Assembly: GCA_050699835.1 (NCBI GenBank) | Contig: JBOHFW010000132.1 | Location: 1-12,628, forward strand | From: GCA-003244245 sp050699835 | GTDB lineage: Bacteria > Actinomycetota > Actinomycetes > Mycobacteriales > Pseudonocardiaceae | Direction of reading: 5' to 3' | DNA: 12,628 nucleotides | Shown: in pieces, positions 11,488 to 12,628 of the stretch | Position numbering within the stretch: the stretch's first letter is position 1 | How the letters are laid out: each line of letters begins with the position of its first letter | The notes under the pieces: generated by a model | Seen by the model: the letters and a program-made list of their open reading frames with translations, nothing else | Told to the model about the DNA's origin: nothing | Databases searched by the model: none | Made by a program: the position numbers and the translations under genes

Positions 11488-12628
11488 TCATCGTAGCTGC
11501 CCGAAGTACTTGCCAAACTCCGTCTCCAGGGTGAGCCGACCCAGCTTGCGATATTCCTGGTACACGCCGGCTACCAGGTCGGCGGTGCCGACCGATCGGT
11601 TCTCCTTAGCCGCGAGGTAGGCCGCGGAGACGACCGCGGAGCGGATGTTGCCGCCGGACAGCTCGAAGGCATGAGCGCAGAACTCGAGGTCCAGGTCGGC
11701 CGCCCGGGGAATGCGGCGCCCGAGGCAGCGATCCCACAACGTGGCGCGCAGTGCCGCGTCCGGCATCGGGAAATCGACGGCGAGGTCGAGCCGGCGCAAC
11801 AGCGCCTCGTCGAGGTTGGCTCGCAGGTTGGTCGCCAGGATCGCCACACCGTCGAAGGACTCCATCCGCTGCAGCAGGTAGGCGCTCTCGATGTTGGCGT
11901 ACCGGTCGTGCGCATCGCGCACCTCGGAGCGCTTGCCGAAGATGGCGTCCGCCTCGTCGAACAGCAGCACCGCGTTGACTCCGGCGGCCTCGGTGAAGAT
12001 GCGCTCGAGATTCTTCTCGGTCTCGCCGACATACTTGTCGATCACTCCGGAGAGATCGACCGCATAGAGATCGAGATCGAGATCGGCCGCGATCACCTCG
12101 GCCGACATCGTCTTGTCGGTGCCCGAGTCGCCGGCGAACAGCGCGGTCACGCCCCGGCCGCGGCCGCCGCCGGGACGCATGCGCCACTCATCGAGCACCA
12201 GGGACCGGTGCCGGGCCCGCACCGCGATCTCCCGCAGCGCCGCGGCTGTGTGCTCCGGGAGCACCAGGTCCGCCCAGCCGACCGCCGGTTCGATCCGGCG
12301 GGCCAGCCGGGCCAGCCCAATCGTGTTCTGGGCCCGCGCTCCGTGGCCGAGATCCGTCTCGGTCACCGGGCTGCCCCGCACCTGCGCCTGCAGCTGGGCG
12401 GCGCGGGCGGCCTGGGCGACCTGCTCGGGGGACAGCACGAACTGTGCCGTCGCGGCACCCGGATCGAGCGTCGCGGTGAGCTGGCCATCGAGGCACTCCC
12501 GCCACAGCGCGGAGCGTTGCTCGGCCGTCGGGGTGCTCACCTCGACCAGCAGCGGCGGCGTTGCCGACCACAGCGGATCCCAGTGGATCGTGCCGGCGAG
12601 CACGACCGTCGCCGCGGAGCTGGACAGC
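11488..12628 (-). CDS. eCIS-type AAA+ ATPase, 3' part, with altered Walker A
   Basis: The gene enters from the right edge; about 380 residues are present and the N-terminus is outside the window. The frame is open through 12628. In order one sees the end of an N-terminal region (VLAGTIHWDPLW), a linker region ending RRIEPAVGWADLVLPEHT, Walker A GDSGTDKT (12109-12132), a YVGETEKNL helix, Walker B LLFDEAD (11947-11967), a sensor-1 ATN, the LRRLD arginine-finger segment (about 11791) and SGGNIRSAV for sensor 2 (about 11640). This set is typical of the AAA+ ATPase encoded in contractile injection loci (Afp15/PVC15-like), thought to help assemble or load the particle. The last Gly of GxxxxGKT is Asp (codon at 12115-12117). 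One base change (GGC to GAC) would explain it, and it should weaken nucleotide binding. All other motifs look intact. Confidence 0.85.
   Translation of the reverse strand, partial: LSSSAATVVLAGTIHWDPLWSATPPLLVEVSTPTAEQRSALWRECLDGQLTATLDPGAATAQFVLSPEQVAQAARAAQLQAQVRGSPVTETDLGHGARAQNTIGLARLARRIEPAVGWADLVLPEHTAAALREIAVRARHRSLVLDEWRMRPGGGRGRGVTALFAGDSGTDKTMSAEVIAADLDLDLYAVDLSGVIDKYVGETEKNLERIFTEAAGVNAVLLFDEADAIFGKRSEVRDAHDRYANIESAYLLQRMESFDGVAILATNLRANLDEALLRRLDLAVDFPMPDAALRATLWDRCLGRRIPRAADLDLEFCAHAFELSGGNIRSAVVSAAYLAAKENRSVGTADLVAGVYQEYRKLGRLTLETEFGKYFGQLR

Noticed and set aside
1..12628. tRNA, rRNA, CRISPR arrays and insertion sequences
   Set aside because: I saw no tRNA-like cloverleaf, rRNA block, regular spaced repeats or transposase motifs on either strand. 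No attachment-site duplication was found for the left element.

Overview
The window is high-GC DNA with many GTG starts, 4-base stop/start overlaps and strong third-position G/C, which points to an actinobacterium (an actinomycete of the Frankia, Streptomyces or Micromonospora kind; I cannot name the genus). The right two thirds read as the cargo and accessory flank of an extracellular contractile injection system (eCIS, a phage-tail-like particle). The structural genes (sheath, tube, baseplate) are not in the window and presumably lie beyond the right edge.

Left part (about 1-1900, + strand): closely packed small genes of the type found on actinomycete integrative elements. They include a helical protein ending in a conserved WLAEWD segment, a 28-residue membrane peptide, a Cys/His-rich protein, a small membrane protein and an excisionase-like helix-turn-helix protein. 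Two copies of an imperfect ~55-bp repeat with inverted ends precede two of them.

Middle part (about 1900-7250): a very large modular protein (1176 aa) starts with the eCIS cargo leader (LQRAAGNAAVARML). It continues through a low-complexity and helical/hydrophobic trunk and a tandem 11-residue repeat, and ends in a probable HNH-like nuclease domain of lower GC. It is followed by the stub of a Phd/YefM-like antitoxin and by an L,D-transpeptidase-like protein. The last 99 bases of the transpeptidase gene also occur, 8 bases different, just upstream of the giant gene, so the cargo module lies between two direct repeats. A frameshifted, internally deleted copy of the DUF4157 gene lies just after the transpeptidase.

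Right part (about 7368-12628, - strand): two small unrecognised genes in tandem, the intact DUF4157 (eCIS core domain) gene, a membrane protein with zinc ribbon, Ig-like and PASTA-like parts, and the 3' part of the eCIS AAA+ ATPase, which has an Asp in place of the last Gly of its Walker A motif.

A short palindrome, TGCCC-N4-GGGCA, occurs three times, each time upstream of one of the eCIS-type genes (giant cargo, DUF4157, membrane protein). A 13-base variant lies at the start of the transpeptidase gene. It is a candidate shared operator. My overall picture is an eCIS cargo island that has been rearranged by duplication and decay: the AAA+ ATPase and the membrane protein serve the particle, while the DUF4157 protein, the giant nuclease protein and possibly the transpeptidase are payload.
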